This document shows, piece by piece, positions 25,350-34,687 of a stretch of 64,000 nt of DNA (positions are counted from its first letter, which is position 1; each line of letters starts with the position of its first letter). The notes beneath the pieces are model-generated. The model was not told the origin of the DNA, ran no database searches, and worked only from the letters and a program-made list of their open reading frames with translations. The position numbers were made by a program, and so were the translations under genes. This DNA comes from RYN-230 sp963720645 (lineage in GTDB: Bacteria; Actinomycetota; Actinomycetes; Streptosporangiales; Streptosporangiaceae). Where the stretch lies: positions 124,001 to 188,000 of the forward strand of contig CAVRFX010000024.1 of the NCBI GenBank assembly GCA_963720645.1. Reading direction: 5' to 3'.

Positions 25350-26153
25350 TCAGGCCTTGACCCTGGCCACCACGAACACGCGCCGGAACGGCAGCACCGT
25401 CCCGTACGGCGCCGCCGGGTAGGCCGACGCGGATCCGGTCCCGGTACTGGGCCAGGAACTCCTCCGCCAGTGCCGGGGCGGCAGGGCGGCGAGCACCGGG
25501 CGCAGCCCGCTGCCGCGGTACCAGTCGCACCACCGCGTCCTCGCCGGGCAGCACGTGCAGGTAGGTGGTCTCCCACGCGTCCACCTCGCAGCCCGCCGCG
25601 GCCAGCAGGGCCAGGTAGTCGCGCGGGATCGCCGGCCTGCCGGTTCAGCTGGGCGCCGTCGAGCAGCGGTTGCCACGCGGTTCGACTGGCCAGCTCCCGC
25701 AGGATGGCGTGGCTCGGCTGGTCGAAGTTGCCGGGGAGCTGGAAGGCCAGCCAGCCGCCCGGGGCCAGCCAGCGCACCCACTCGGTCAGCAGGTCCTCGT
25801 GGCCCGGGGATCCACTGCAGCACGGCGTTACATGATCACGTCCACGGGCCTGGCCGGGCCGCCAGGGCCTGATGTCGGCCAGCTGGAACTGCAGCCCGGC
25901 GTCGCCGCGGCCCCGGCACCGCGGTCCGTCCGGCGTCCCGGCTTGCGGCGGCCTCGATCATCTCCGGCGAGTTGTCCACGCCCAGCACGTCGGCGCCCGG
26001 CCAGCGCGCGGCCAAGGCGGCGGTCAGGTTGCCGGGGCCGCAGCCCAGGTCGGCTACGAACGCGGGGTCGTCCGCGCCGACCCGGCTGAGCAGGTCGAAG
26101 AACGGCCGCGCCCGCTCGTTGCCGAACCGCAGGTAAGTTCCTGGATCCCACAT
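25350..26153 (-). CDS. SAM-dependent methyltransferase, trans-aconitate methyltransferase-like (frameshifted)
   Basis: The start MWDPGTYLRFGNERARPF is the characteristic Tam N-terminus, followed by FVADLGCGPGNLTAALAARWP (SAM motif I) and VLGVDNSPEMIEAAA. Later segments in other frames read LQFQLADIRPW, LQWIPGHEDLL, APGGWLAFQLPGNFDQPSHA, WETTYLHVLPGEDAV and FRRVFVVARVKA, all in family order. About six indels separate them. Tam methylates the carboxylate of trans-aconitate, an inhibitor by-product of the TCA cycle. The gene is divergent from a MarR regulator with two operators between them, so it is probably that regulator's target. Confidence 0.78.
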
Positions 26154-26170
26154 GATTGCCCGCCAATTTC

Positions 26171-26231
26171 TCTCGACATCGAGATATCTGACTGGGCCCT
26201 GTCTACCGGGATCACACTCTTGATGTCAAGA
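26171..26231. promoter_or_regulatory. Two MarR-type operators between tam-like gene and marR
   Basis: Two perfect 6-2-6 palindromes: TCTCGA-CA-TCGAGA at 26171-26184 and TCTTGA-TG-TCAAGA at 26218-26231. The centres are 47 bases apart. The first begins 18 bases upstream of the methyltransferase start, the second ends about 14 bases upstream of the MarR start. Short palindromes of this form are usual MarR sites and would allow one repressor to control both divergent genes. Confidence 0.72.
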
Positions 26232-26245
26232 GATATGCTGCCCGC

Positions 26246-26766
26246 ATGGTGGAGCCGCCAGGCGCGGGTCCGGGACTGCCGCGACGAGGTCGACGATCTC
26301 GTGGCCGCCTGGCACGCTGAGCGGCCCGACCTGGACGTAGAGCCGCTCCAGGTGCTCAGCCGCGTGTCCCGGCTGGCCCGGCACCTGGACCGGGCCCGGC
26401 GGGTGGCCTTCACCGGGCACGGCCTGGAGACCTGGGAGTTCGACGTGCTGTCCGCCCTGCGCCGGCAGGGTGCCCCGTATCAGCTCAGCCCGGGGGCCCT
26501 GCTCCGTACCACGCTGGTTACCTCCGGCACGATGACCAACCGGGTGGACCGCCTGGCCGAAGGCCGGCCTGGTCCGCCGGGAGCCCGACCCGCAGGACCG
26601 CCGCGGGGTCCTGGTCACGCTGACCCCGGCCGGGGTGGACCGGGTCGACGCGGCCCTGGCGGATCTCCTGCGCAGCGAGCACGCGCTGCTCAGCGGGCTC
26701 AGCGAGGCCGACCGCCGGACCCTGGCCGACTTGCTCCGGGTTCTGCTCGCCCCGCTGGACGCCTAG
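26246..26766 (+). CDS. MarR-family transcriptional regulator (frameshifted)
   Basis: A winged-helix regulator of about 170 residues. The middle is continuous: DLDVEPLQVLSRVSRLARHL, LETWEFDVLSALRRQG, QLSPGALLRTTLVTSGTMTN, RVDRLAE. An extra G near 26562 shifts the remainder, which resumes as GLVRREPDPQDRRGVLVTLT and DRVDAALADLL, ending at TAG 26764. The wing sequence RxxDPQDRRG is typical of MarR proteins. ATG 26246 (MVEPP) would be the natural start, but a second indel near 26275 is needed to join it. The two operators immediately upstream imply autoregulation. Confidence 0.78.
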
Positions 26767-26967
26767 CCCCACCGGACATCGACCCGCCTGGGTACTGGCC
26801 TCACCGGACAGCGAACCCGCCGGGGCGCCTGACCCTGCCGTCCGTCCTCCCGACCCGCGCCAGATAAGGGCTGGGACAAATAGCCGCCCTTACCTCTTAC
26901 GGACACCGGCCGACGGGACATAGCATCCCGACCACCAACCCGTTATCCCGCGTGACCCGGAGGACAC

Positions 26968-27876
26968 ATGCGCCGCATCGCCACCATCGCCGTCCTGGCC
27001 TCCGCGGTTGCGCTCTCGGTTGGAGCTACCGCCGCACCGGCCTTAGCCGCTCCGGCGGGACACGGCCAGGACCACGGGCCGCGGTACTACCTGGCCCTCG
27101 GTGACTCGCTGTCGGTAGGCATCCAGCCCGACGCCTCGGGCACCAACATGCCTACCGATCAGGGCTATCCCGACCAGCTGGCCTCGATGCTGGACCGGCG
27201 CGGCCAGGATCTGCGGCTGGTCAAGCTGGGCTGTTCCGGGGAGACCACGGTCACGTTCATCAACGGCGGGATCTGCAGCTACCCCGGGTCCGGTGGCACC
27301 CAGCTGACGGCGGCCACCCAGTTCCTCCGCCACCACCGGGGCGAGGTCGGGCTGGTCACCATCGACATCGGCGCCAACGACCTGAACCCGTGCATCGCCC
27401 TGGGTGGCCCTGCCCAGATCCAGTCGTGCCTTACCGCCCTGATCCCCCAGGTGGTCGCCAACCTGACCGCGATCATGTCGGGGCTGCGCCAGGCAGGCGG
27501 CAGCCGGGTGGAGATCATCGGCATGCGCTACTACGATCCGGAGCTGGCGGACTGGCTTACCGGGCCGGCCGGGCAGGCCCTGGCCCAGGCCAGCGTGGGC
27601 CTGCTGGACACCTACAACGGCTACCTGTCGGGTGTCTACCAGCAGTTCGGCGCGGACGTGGCCGACGTGTTCACCGCGTTCGGGACCACCGACTTCACCG
27701 ACCAGGTGACGCTGCCCGGCCTGGGCACCCTGCCCAGGAACGTGGCCACGATCTGCCAGCTGACCTGGGAGTGCGTGCCGCCGCCGCAGGGCCCGAACGA
27801 GCACGCCAACGCGGCCGGCTACCACGTCATCGCCGACACCTTCCTCGCCGCCTACCACCCCTGGCCCCGTTACTGA
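26968..27876 (+). CDS. Secreted SGNH/GDSL-family esterase or lipase
   Basis: The 302-residue protein starts with a Sec signal peptide (MRRIATIAVLASAVALSVGA, cleavage near ALA-AP, about residue 30). The SGNH blocks follow in order: block I YYLALGDSLSVG with the nucleophile Ser, block III IDIGANDLN, and block V HANAAGYHVIAD with the catalytic His. Cys pairs in the body (LGCSGET, GGICSYPG, NPCIALGG, IQSCLTAL, TICQLTWECVP) suggest disulfide bonds in the exported enzyme, as in the Streptomyces-type secreted lipases of this fold. Substrate unknown. It ends four bases before a long palindrome. Confidence 0.88.
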   Translation: MRRIATIAVLASAVALSVGATAAPALAAPAGHGQDHGPRYYLALGDSLSVGIQPDASGTNMPTDQGYPDQLASMLDRRGQDLRLVKLGCSGETTVTFINGGICSYPGSGGTQLTAATQFLRHHRGEVGLVTIDIGANDLNPCIALGGPAQIQSCLTALIPQVVANLTAIMSGLRQAGGSRVEIIGMRYYDPELADWLTGPAGQALAQASVGLLDTYNGYLSGVYQQFGADVADVFTAFGTTDFTDQVTLPGLGTLPRNVATICQLTWECVPPPQGPNEHANAAGYHVIADTFLAAYHPWPRY

Positions 27877-27879
27877 CCT

Positions 27880-27931
27880 ATCAGCGCGGTGCATTGTGTG
27901 CGCCTGGGCGCACACAATGCACCGCGCTGAT
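27880..27931. terminator. Perfect 25-bp palindrome between convergent genes
   Basis: Two 25-base arms beginning atcagcgcggtgcattgtgt are exact reverse complements separated only by TG. The element lies immediately after the esterase stop and 10 bases before the convergent ABC-F stop, so it is placed to terminate both. It is unusually long and mismatch-free for a terminator and may also be a mobile palindromic repeat. Confidence 0.8.
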
Positions 27932-27941
27932 GTTCGGGCGC

Positions 27942-29850
27942 TCAGGTGTCCTCGGCGGCTTCGAGCCACTGCTCCTCGAGGCGGGCCTTCTCATCCTGGA
28001 CCGCGCGCAGCTCGGCGCCGAGCTCGGTGAGCCGGACGTAGTCGGTGGCGTGCTCGGCCAGCGCGGCGGTCAGCTTGTCTTCCTGGCTGGTGAGCCGGTC
28101 GATCTGGCGCTCCAGCCGGGCCATCTCCTTGCGTGCGGCCCGCTGGGCGCCCGCGCCGCCGGACTGGGCCCCGCCGGACTGGGCCCCGGCGGCCCCGCCG
28201 GACGTGCCGGCGCCAGCGTCAGCAGGCCGGGCGCCCGCAGCCGCGGAACGACGGCGCAGGTACTCGTCGCACCCCGCCTGGCAGGTACGACAGGTTCCCG
28301 TCCCCGAGCAAGGCGACCACGTGATCGGTGACCCGCTCCAGGAAGTAGCGGTCGTGGCTGACCAGCACCAGGGACCCGGGCCAGCTGTCCAGCAGGTCCT
28401 CGAGCTCGGTCAGCGTGTCCACGTCCAGGTCGTTGGTGGGCTCGTCGAGGAACAGCACGTTCGGCTCGTCCACCAGGATCCGGAGCAGCTGGAGCCGCCG
28501 CCGTTCCCCGCCGGACAGGTCCGCGGCCGGTGTCCACTGGGTGTCGCCGCGCAGGCCGAGCCGGTCGAGCAGCTGGCTCGCGGCCGCGGCGCCCTGGGCA
28601 GAGTCGAGGGTGCCGCGTACCTCGGTGACCGCCTCGCGGGGGGTGAGCGCGGGGTCCAGCCCGGCATCACGCTGGTGCAGGTAGCCCAGCCGGACCGTCT
28701 TCCCCCGGATGATCTCGCCGGTCACCGCCAGCTGCGGCCCGCCCGGCACGGCCAGGCCGTCCTCGTCCTCAGTACCAGGCTGCCCAGCACGGGGCTCACC
28801 GGGCCCGGGGCCCGCACCGGCCTCGTCCACGCCGGCGAGCAGGTCCAGCAGCGTGCTCTTGCCGCTGCCGTTCGGGCCGATCAGGCCGACCCGCTCACCG
28901 GGGCCGAGCTGCCAGGTCACGTCCCGGAGCAGGGTCCGCGGGCCCCCCGCCTCCGGCGAGGCCGGGGGGACCGTCACGCTGACGTCCTCCGCATCGATCA
29001 CGGTCCGGCCGAGCCGCGCGGTCGCCAGCCGGATCAGCTCCACCCCGTCCCGCGCGGGCGGCTCACCCTCGATCAGCGCGTTGGCCGCGTCCACCCGGAA
29101 GCGGGGCTTGCTGGTCCGGGCGGGCGGCCCGCGGCGCAGCCAGGCCAGCTCCTTGCGCAGCAGATTGCGCCGCCGCCGGTCGGTGGCCTCGGCGACCCGG
29201 GCCCGCTCCGCCCGGGCCAGCACGTACGCGGAATACCCGCCCTCGTAAGCGTGCACCCGCCCGTCGGCCAGCTCCCACGTCCGGTTGCACACCGCGTCCA
29301 GGAACCAGCGGTCGTGGGTCACCGCGACCAGCGCCTCCGGCCGACCGGCCAGGTGCTGAGCCAGCCAGTCGATGGCCTCCACGTCCAGGTGGTTGGTGGG
29401 CTCGTCCAGGAGCAGCAGATCATGGTCGCCGATCAGCACGGCGGCCAGCGCGACCCGCCGCGACTCGCCCCCGGACAGCCGATCCGCCGGGGCGGCCAGG
29501 TCGATCCCCGGCAGCAGCGCGGCCAGCACCGACCGGGTCCGGGGGTTCGCGGCCCAGGCGTGCTCGGGCAGGTCCCCGACGACGACCGACGCCACGGTCC
29601 CGGTGAGCTCGCTGCGCTGGGCCAGCACCCCGGTCCGCAGCCCCCGGGTGCGGGTGGCCCGGCCGCTGTCCAGTTCCGCGGTCCCGGCCAGGACCGCTAG
29701 CAGAGTGCTCTTGCCCGCGCCGTTGCGGCCGACGATGCCGATCCGGTCGCCGCCCGCGACACCGGCGGACACCCCGTCCAGCAGCGGCCGCTGCCCATAC
29801 GCCTTGACCGCCCGTTCCAGGTTGACCAGGTTCACCGCGGGACTGCTCAT
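27942..29850 (-). CDS. ABC-F family ATPase (one frameshift)
   Basis: Soluble protein of about 635 residues with two ABC domains and no membrane part: Walker A GRNGAGKST and GPNGSGKST, signatures LSGGESRR and LSGGERRR, Walker B LLLLDEPTNHLD and VLFLDEPTNDLD. ABC-F proteins act on ribosomes (translation rescue or antibiotic protection). The C-terminal coiled coil (MARLERQIDRLTSQEDKL) lies in another frame; one extra G near 28278 explains it. ATG 29850 overlaps the ispE stop (ATGA). No resistance role can be claimed from sequence; it resembles the Uup/EttA-like housekeeping type with a C-terminal coiled coil. Confidence 0.88.
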
Positions 29851-30827
29851 GTGCGGGCTGATCCCCCGGTCGGCACGCTGATCACGGTCGCGCCGGGAGC
29901 GGGACCGGTCACGCTGGCCACCGTCCGGCAAACCCCGGCCCCAGCCAGCGCGACGGCCAGGTCGCGCGCGTGCGCCCCATCCCGGGCCAGGAACGCGCAG
30001 GTGGGCCCGGAGCCGGACACGATGGCGCCGAGCGCGCCGTGCTCCAGGCCCGCCGCCAGCGCCTGGCGCAGCCGGGGCAGCAGCGACACCGCGGCGGGCT
30101 GCAGATCGTTGCTCAGCAGCGGGCCCAGCTCGGCCGGGTCACCCGAGCGCAGCGCGGCCATCAGGGCCGTGTCCAGCTGCGGCGGCCCAGGAGGATCAGC
30201 CTTCCCGGCCGATCCGTCCCCCCCGGCCCGCTCCGCCTGGGCGGCCCGCAGCCGGTCACACGCCGCGTAGACCGCGGGCGTGGACAGCTGCCCGTCCGCG
30301 AACGCCAGCACCCAGTGATACGTCCCGGCGGCCAGGGCCGGGGTGACCCGGTCGCCCCGTCCGAGGCCGACAGCGGTCCCGCCGAGCAGCGCGAACCCGA
30401 TGTCGCTGCCCACCTTCGCGGCCACCTCACCGAGTTCGGCGTGGCTCAGCCCGGCGCCCCACAGCTCGTTGCAGGCGACCAGCGCCCCCGCCGCGTCGGC
30501 GCTGCCGCCGGCCAGGCCGGCCGCGACCGGGATCCGCTTCCTGATCCCGATGGCCAGGCCGGGCGCATCGCGGACCCCGGGCCCGACCGCGTCGACCAGG
30601 GCGGCGACCGCCCGGGCGGCGAGGTTGTCCGGGCCCTGCGGGACGCTGCCCGCCCCCTCGCCGGTAACCACCACGCTGTCGGTGTCCGCGGAGGTCACGG
30701 TGACCTCGTCGAACAGCGCCAGGGCATGGAACACCGTCACCAGGTCGTGGTAACCATCCGCACCGGGCGGGCCCACGGAGAGCTGGAGATTCACCTTCGC
30801 GGGCACCCGCGCAGTCACAGCGGTCAC
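29847..30827 (-). CDS. ispE: 4-diphosphocytidyl-2-C-methyl-D-erythritol kinase
   Basis: GHMP kinase of the non-mevalonate isoprenoid pathway. The 326 residues begin TARVPAKVNLQLSVG (substrate-binding Lys/Asn) and GYHDLVTVFHAL. The ATP-binding PVAAGLAGGSADAAGALVA is near residue 105, and GSGPTCAFL closes the active site. It follows rsmA on the same strand and is coupled to the ABC-F gene, as in the rsmA-ispE pairs of many actinobacteria. Confidence 0.93.
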   Translation of the reverse strand: MTAVTARVPAKVNLQLSVGPPGADGYHDLVTVFHALALFDEVTVTSADTDSVVVTGEGAGSVPQGPDNLAARAVAALVDAVGPGVRDAPGLAIGIRKRIPVAAGLAGGSADAAGALVACNELWGAGLSHAELGEVAAKVGSDIGFALLGGTAVGLGRGDRVTPALAAGTYHWVLAFADGQLSTPAVYAACDRLRAAQAERAGGDGSAGKADPPGPPQLDTALMAALRSGDPAELGPLLSNDLQPAAVSLLPRLRQALAAGLEHGALGAIVSGSGPTCAFLARDGAHARDLAVALAGAGVCRTVASVTGPAPGATVISVPTGGSART

Positions 30828-30878
30828 GATGCCCCGATCGTAGTCGCCGTCCGGGATGGCCCCATCCCCGCCCGCCAG

Positions 30879-30933
30879 CCATGATCCCGGTCAAAAGGGG
30901 GCGCCATGTGGCACCTATCGACCGTGATCATGG
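30879..30933. repeat. REP-like palindromic element
   Basis: Arms ccatgatcccggtc (30879-30892) and gaccgtgatcatgg (30920-30933) are inverted with one mismatch, around a 27-base centre that contains ggcgcc. It sits upstream of ispE and runs into the tandem repeats that follow. It resembles dispersed palindromic repeats of actinomycete intergenic DNA, but copy number cannot be judged here. Confidence 0.6.
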
Positions 30934-31021
30934 AAAACCTCGCGGGGCAGGCGGGCGTGATCATGGAAAACCTCGCGGGGTCGGCGGGCGTGATCATGGA
31001 ACCTCGCGTGGGGAGGCGGGC
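30924..31021. repeat. 33-bp tandem repeat, 3 units
   Basis: Three head-to-tail copies starting gtgatcatgg, of 33, 33 and 32 bases, with the last more diverged; a further gcgatcatga begins at 31022 and runs into the rsmA stop. The first copy shares its start with the right arm of the palindrome at 30879-30933, suggesting that the array grew from that element. Confidence 0.85.
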
Positions 31022-31025
31022 GCGA

Positions 31026-31962
31026 TCATGAGATGCCCGGGCGGGCGGCGGCGGCGATCCGGGCGAAGCCGGTTACCCCGAGCGACTCACCCCGCGCCCC
31101 CGGGTCCACCCCGGCCGCGCGCAGGATCCGCTCCGCGTCCGCGGCCGACCCGGCCCAGGTGGCCAGGGCCGCGCGGAGGGTCTTGCGGCGCTGCGAGAAC
31201 GCCGCGTCCACCACCGCGAACACGTCGGCGCGCGGCACATCTACCGCCGGGGGGTCGCGGCGGGTGAACGCGACCAGCCCGGAATCCACGTTGGGCACCG
31301 GCCAGAACACCGTGCGCGGCACCGGCCCGGCCCGGCGCGAGTCCGCGTACCAGGCCAGCTTGACCGACGGCACGCCGTAGACCCGGCTGCCGGGCGGCGC
31401 GGTCATCCGGTCGGCCACCTCGGCCTGCACCATGACCAGCCCGCGGCGCAGCGTGGGCAGCTCCGCCAGCAGGTGCAGGACGACCGGCACCGCCACGTTG
31501 TAGGGCAGGTTGGCGACCAGCGCCGTCGGGGGGTCCCCCGGCAGTTCCCCGGCCCCGACCCGCGCGGCGTCGGCGGTCAGTACGGTCAGCCGTTGCGGAA
31601 AAGAAGGTGCATGAGCGGCGACGGTCACCGGGAGCGCGGCGGCCAGCGACGGATCGACCTCGATCGCCGTGACGTGGCGCGCGGCCGGGAGCAGGCCCAG
31701 CGTCAGCGAGCCGAACCCGGGGCCGACCTCGAGCACGACGTCGTCGGGCTGCAGCGCGGCCAGCGACACGATGCGCCGCACCGTGCCGGCGTCGGTGACG
31801 AAGTTCTGGCCGAGCCGCTTGGACGGCCGGACGTCCAGCCGCCGGGCCAGGTCCCGGATCTCGCCGGGGCCCAGCGTCGGCGAGACGGGGTGCGCCGGAG
31901 GCGTATCCCCGCCGAGCCGGCGCTCCCGGGGGGTTCCGGGGGGTTGCCCCCCGGGCCAGCAC
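31026..31962 (-). CDS. rsmA: 16S rRNA A1518/A1519 dimethyltransferase (5' end frameshifted)
   Basis: KsgA-family enzyme forming m6(2)A1518/A1519 in ribosome assembly. Visible: DVRPSKRLGQNFVTDAGTV, VVLEVGPGFGSLTLGLL (SAM motif I), TAIEVDPSLAAAL, and the catalytic VANLPYNVAVPVV, then VQAEVADRM and FSQRRKTLRAAL. The body is open upstream of GTG 31781 without a good start. The only sensible start, GTG 31962 four bases from the tatD stop, is in another frame, so an indel probably lies in the runs of six C between about 31895 and 31955. Strongest alternative: translation from GTG 31781, which would cut off the conserved RLGQNF motif. Confidence 0.88.
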
Positions 31963-31965
31963 TGC

Positions 31966-32808
31966 CTACCACGGGCCGAAGACGCGCTGGCCGGTCGCCT
32001 CGATGATCGCGCACAGCTCGGCCACGTCCATCTGCTTGATCGCCGCCAGCGCCCGCAGCGTGTGCACCACCTGGACCGGGGAGTTCGACCGGCCCCGGTT
32101 GGGCAGCGGGGTCAGGAACGGGGCGTCGGTCTCGACCAGCAGCGACTCCGGCGGCGCGACCGCGGCGGCGTCGCGCAGCGGCTGGGCATTCTTGAACGTG
32201 AGGGTCCCGGCGAAGCTCAGCACATAGCCGGCGGCCACGCACCGCTTGGCCATCGCGGCGTCCCCGGAGAAGCAGTGGAACACGACCCGCTCCGGCGGCC
32301 CTTCCTCGTCCAGGATGCGCAGCACGTCCTCGTGCGCGTCGCGGTCGTGGATCATCAGCGCCTTGCCGGCCTGCTTGGCGATCGCGATGTGCGCCCGGAA
32401 CCACTCCTGCTGCAGTTCGGGCGGCGCGTCGTCCCAGTAGTAGTCCAGCCCGGTCTCGCCCACCGCCCGCACCCGCGGCTCGCCCGCGAGCGCGGCGATC
32501 TCCTCCCGCGCCGCTTCCTTCTCCGCAACGAAACCCGACACGGCCCGGGTGTCGTTCGGATGGATGGCGACCGCGGCGTACACCGCGTCGTGGTCCGCGG
32601 CGCAGGCCACGGCCCAGTACGAGGAGGGCAGGTCGGTGCCCACCGTGATCATCCGCGTGATGCCGCAGGCGGCCGCGCGGGCCACCACGGCGGCGACCGG
32701 GCCAGGCACCAGGTTCAGGTGACAGTGACTGTCGAACGCGGTGCCCGGCAGCGGCTCCGGGTCGGGGGCGGGGGGCCGCCCGTACTGGTCGGCGCCTGAC
32801 GTACTCAC
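31966..32808 (-). CDS. tatD: TatD-family metal-dependent hydrolase/DNase
   Basis: The 280-residue TIM-barrel hydrolase has the metal-binding DSHCHLN near residue 26, AVAIHPND, AVGETGLDYYWD with the bridging Glu, LMIHDRDAHEDV, VFHCFSGD and LLVETDAPFL. All metal ligands expected for TatD/YcfH proteins are present. Family members act as 3'-5' exonucleases in DNA repair or quality control. It lies between metG and rsmA, the usual actinobacterial order. Confidence 0.92.
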   Translation of the reverse strand: MSTSGADQYGRPPAPDPEPLPGTAFDSHCHLNLVPGPVAAVVARAAACGITRMITVGTDLPSSYWAVACAADHDAVYAAVAIHPNDTRAVSGFVAEKEAAREEIAALAGEPRVRAVGETGLDYYWDDAPPELQQEWFRAHIAIAKQAGKALMIHDRDAHEDVLRILDEEGPPERVVFHCFSGDAAMAKRCVAAGYVLSFAGTLTFKNAQPLRDAAAVAPPESLLVETDAPFLTPLPNRGRSNSPVQVVHTLRALAAIKQMDVAELCAIIEATGQRVFGPW

Positions 32809-32849
32809 TCGGGCGTACTCACTCTGGCGTGCTCACTCAGCCGGCCCGG

Positions 32850-34646
32850 TCACGGCTGCTCGAGCCGGGCCAGTTCCTCGTCAACGATCGAGGGGTCCAG
32901 CTTGGTGAACAGCGGCTGCGGCGCGGCCAGCGGCGTGCCCGGCATGATCGGCCGGGACTCCCACCGGGCGGCCGCGTCGTAGTCCCCGGTGATCACCGGG
33001 TAGGACGGCCCGCCGTCCTCATCCACCTCGTCGATCCGGGGCATCCCGGTCCAGGTGCCCTCGCCGCCCAGCATCCGGTACACCGTGGACGAGGACTCGG
33101 GCAGGAACGGCGTGAGCATGGTCTTCGCGTCGTCCACCAGCTGGAGCACCACGTGCATGATCGTGCGCATCCGCTCCGGGTCGGACTCACGCAGCTTCCA
33201 CGGGGCCTGGTCGGACATGTACTTGTTGGCGTCGCCGACGGCGCGCATCGCGTCGTTGACCCCGGCCTTGAACCGGGACCGGTCCAGCGCTCTGCCGACC
33301 CGGGCGAAGGCCTGCCGGGACCGTTCCAGGATCTCGTGGTCGGTGTCGGTCAGCTTGCCGGGTTCGGGGATGGAGCCGATGTTGCGGGCCGCGAACGAGA
33401 CCGAGCGGTTGACCAGGTTGCCCCAGGTGGCGACCAGCTCGTCGTTGTTGCGGCGGAGCAGCTCGCTCCAGGTGAAGTCGGTGTCCTGGTTCTCCGGGCC
33501 CGCGACCGCGACGTAATAGCGCAGCGCGTCCACGTCGTAGCGGCCCAGGAAATCACGCACGTAGATCACGACGGACCGGGACGAGGAGAACTTCCGGCCC
33601 TCCATCGTGAGGTACTCGCTGGAGACCACCTCGGTCGGCAGGTTCAGCGCGCCGAGGGTGCCGGGGGCGCCGCCCTTGGCGCCCTGGCCGTTGTAGCCGA
33701 GCAGCATCGCGGGCCAGATCTCAGAGTGGAAGACGATGTTGTCCTTGCCCATGAAGTAGTAGGACTCGGCGCTGGGATCCTGCCACCACGCCCGCCAGGC
33801 GTCCGGGTCGCCGGACCGGCGGGCCCACTCGATGGACGCGGACAGGTAGCCGATGACCGCGTCGAACCAGACGTAGATCCGCTTGTCGGCGCGGTCCCGC
33901 CAGCCGTCCAGCGGGACCGGGACGCCCCAGTCCAGGTCCCGGGTGATCGCCCGGGGCCGCAGCTCGTCCAGCAGGTTCAGGGAAAAATTGAGCACGTTCG
34001 GCCGCCACTGGCCGGACTTGCCCTCCAGCCACGTGCGGAGCACCTCGGAGAACGCGGGCAGGTCGAGGAAGTACTGCTCGGTCTCGGCGAACTTGGGCGT
34101 CTCCCCATTGATCTTCGACCGGGGATTGATCAGGTCGACCGGGTCGAGCTGGTTACCGCAGTTGTCGCACTGGTCGCCGCGGGCGTGCTCGTAGCCGCAG
34201 ATCGGGCAGGTGCCCTCGATGTAGCGGTCCGGCAGGGTGCGCCCGGTGGACGGGGAGATCGCGCCCAGCGTGGTCTGGGGGAAGACGTAGCCGTTCTTGA
34301 GCAGGCCCAGGAAGATCTCCTGCACCACGCTGTAGTGGTTATGGCTCGTGGTCCGGGTGAACAGGTCATAGGAGAGACCCAGCGCCCGCAGGTCCTCCGC
34401 GATCACCCGGTTGTAGCGGTCGGCGAGCTGGCGGGTGGTCAGGCCCTCCGCGTCCGCGGCGACCTGGATCGGCGTCCCGTGCTCGTCGGTGCCGCTGACC
34501 ATCAGCACCCGGTTTCCCGCCATCCGCTGGTACCGGCTGAACATGTCGGACGGCAGGCCGAAGCCGGAGACATGGCCGATGTGGCGGGGCCCGTTGGCGT
34601 ACGGCCAGGCGGGCGCGGTCAGGATGTGACGGGTCGTCGCGGACAT
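32850..34646 (-). CDS. metG: Methionyl-tRNA synthetase
   Basis: The 598-residue class I synthetase has HIGH motif PYANGPRHIGHVSG near residue 18, a zinc-binding knuckle CPICGYEHARGDQCDNCG near residue 147, and the catalytic loop KFSSSRS near 352 in place of KMSKS. The C-terminal helical anticodon domain is seen in YMSDQAPWKLRESDPERM. No dimerising tRNA-binding extension is present. The ATG start follows rsmI closely on the same strand. Confidence 0.95.
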   Translation of the reverse strand: MSATTRHILTAPAWPYANGPRHIGHVSGFGLPSDMFSRYQRMAGNRVLMVSGTDEHGTPIQVAADAEGLTTRQLADRYNRVIAEDLRALGLSYDLFTRTTSHNHYSVVQEIFLGLLKNGYVFPQTTLGAISPSTGRTLPDRYIEGTCPICGYEHARGDQCDNCGNQLDPVDLINPRSKINGETPKFAETEQYFLDLPAFSEVLRTWLEGKSGQWRPNVLNFSLNLLDELRPRAITRDLDWGVPVPLDGWRDRADKRIYVWFDAVIGYLSASIEWARRSGDPDAWRAWWQDPSAESYYFMGKDNIVFHSEIWPAMLLGYNGQGAKGGAPGTLGALNLPTEVVSSEYLTMEGRKFSSSRSVVIYVRDFLGRYDVDALRYYVAVAGPENQDTDFTWSELLRRNNDELVATWGNLVNRSVSFAARNIGSIPEPGKLTDTDHEILERSRQAFARVGRALDRSRFKAGVNDAMRAVGDANKYMSDQAPWKLRESDPERMRTIMHVVLQLVDDAKTMLTPFLPESSSTVYRMLGGEGTWTGMPRIDEVDEDGGPSYPVITGDYDAAARWESRPIMPGTPLAAPQPLFTKLDPSIVDEELARLEQP

Positions 34647-34687
34647 GGGTCCAGCCTAGGGGCAACTCCGGGCAGGTCCCGAACGGA

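Noticed and set aside
27942..29850. ABC-F protein as an antibiotic-resistance gene
   Set aside because: It is coupled to ispE in a housekeeping operon and shows no long resistance-type interdomain linker; a Uup/EttA-like housekeeping role is more likely.
30924..31021. Possible CRISPR array
   Set aside because: Three contiguous 33-bp copies without spacers; a simple tandem repeat.
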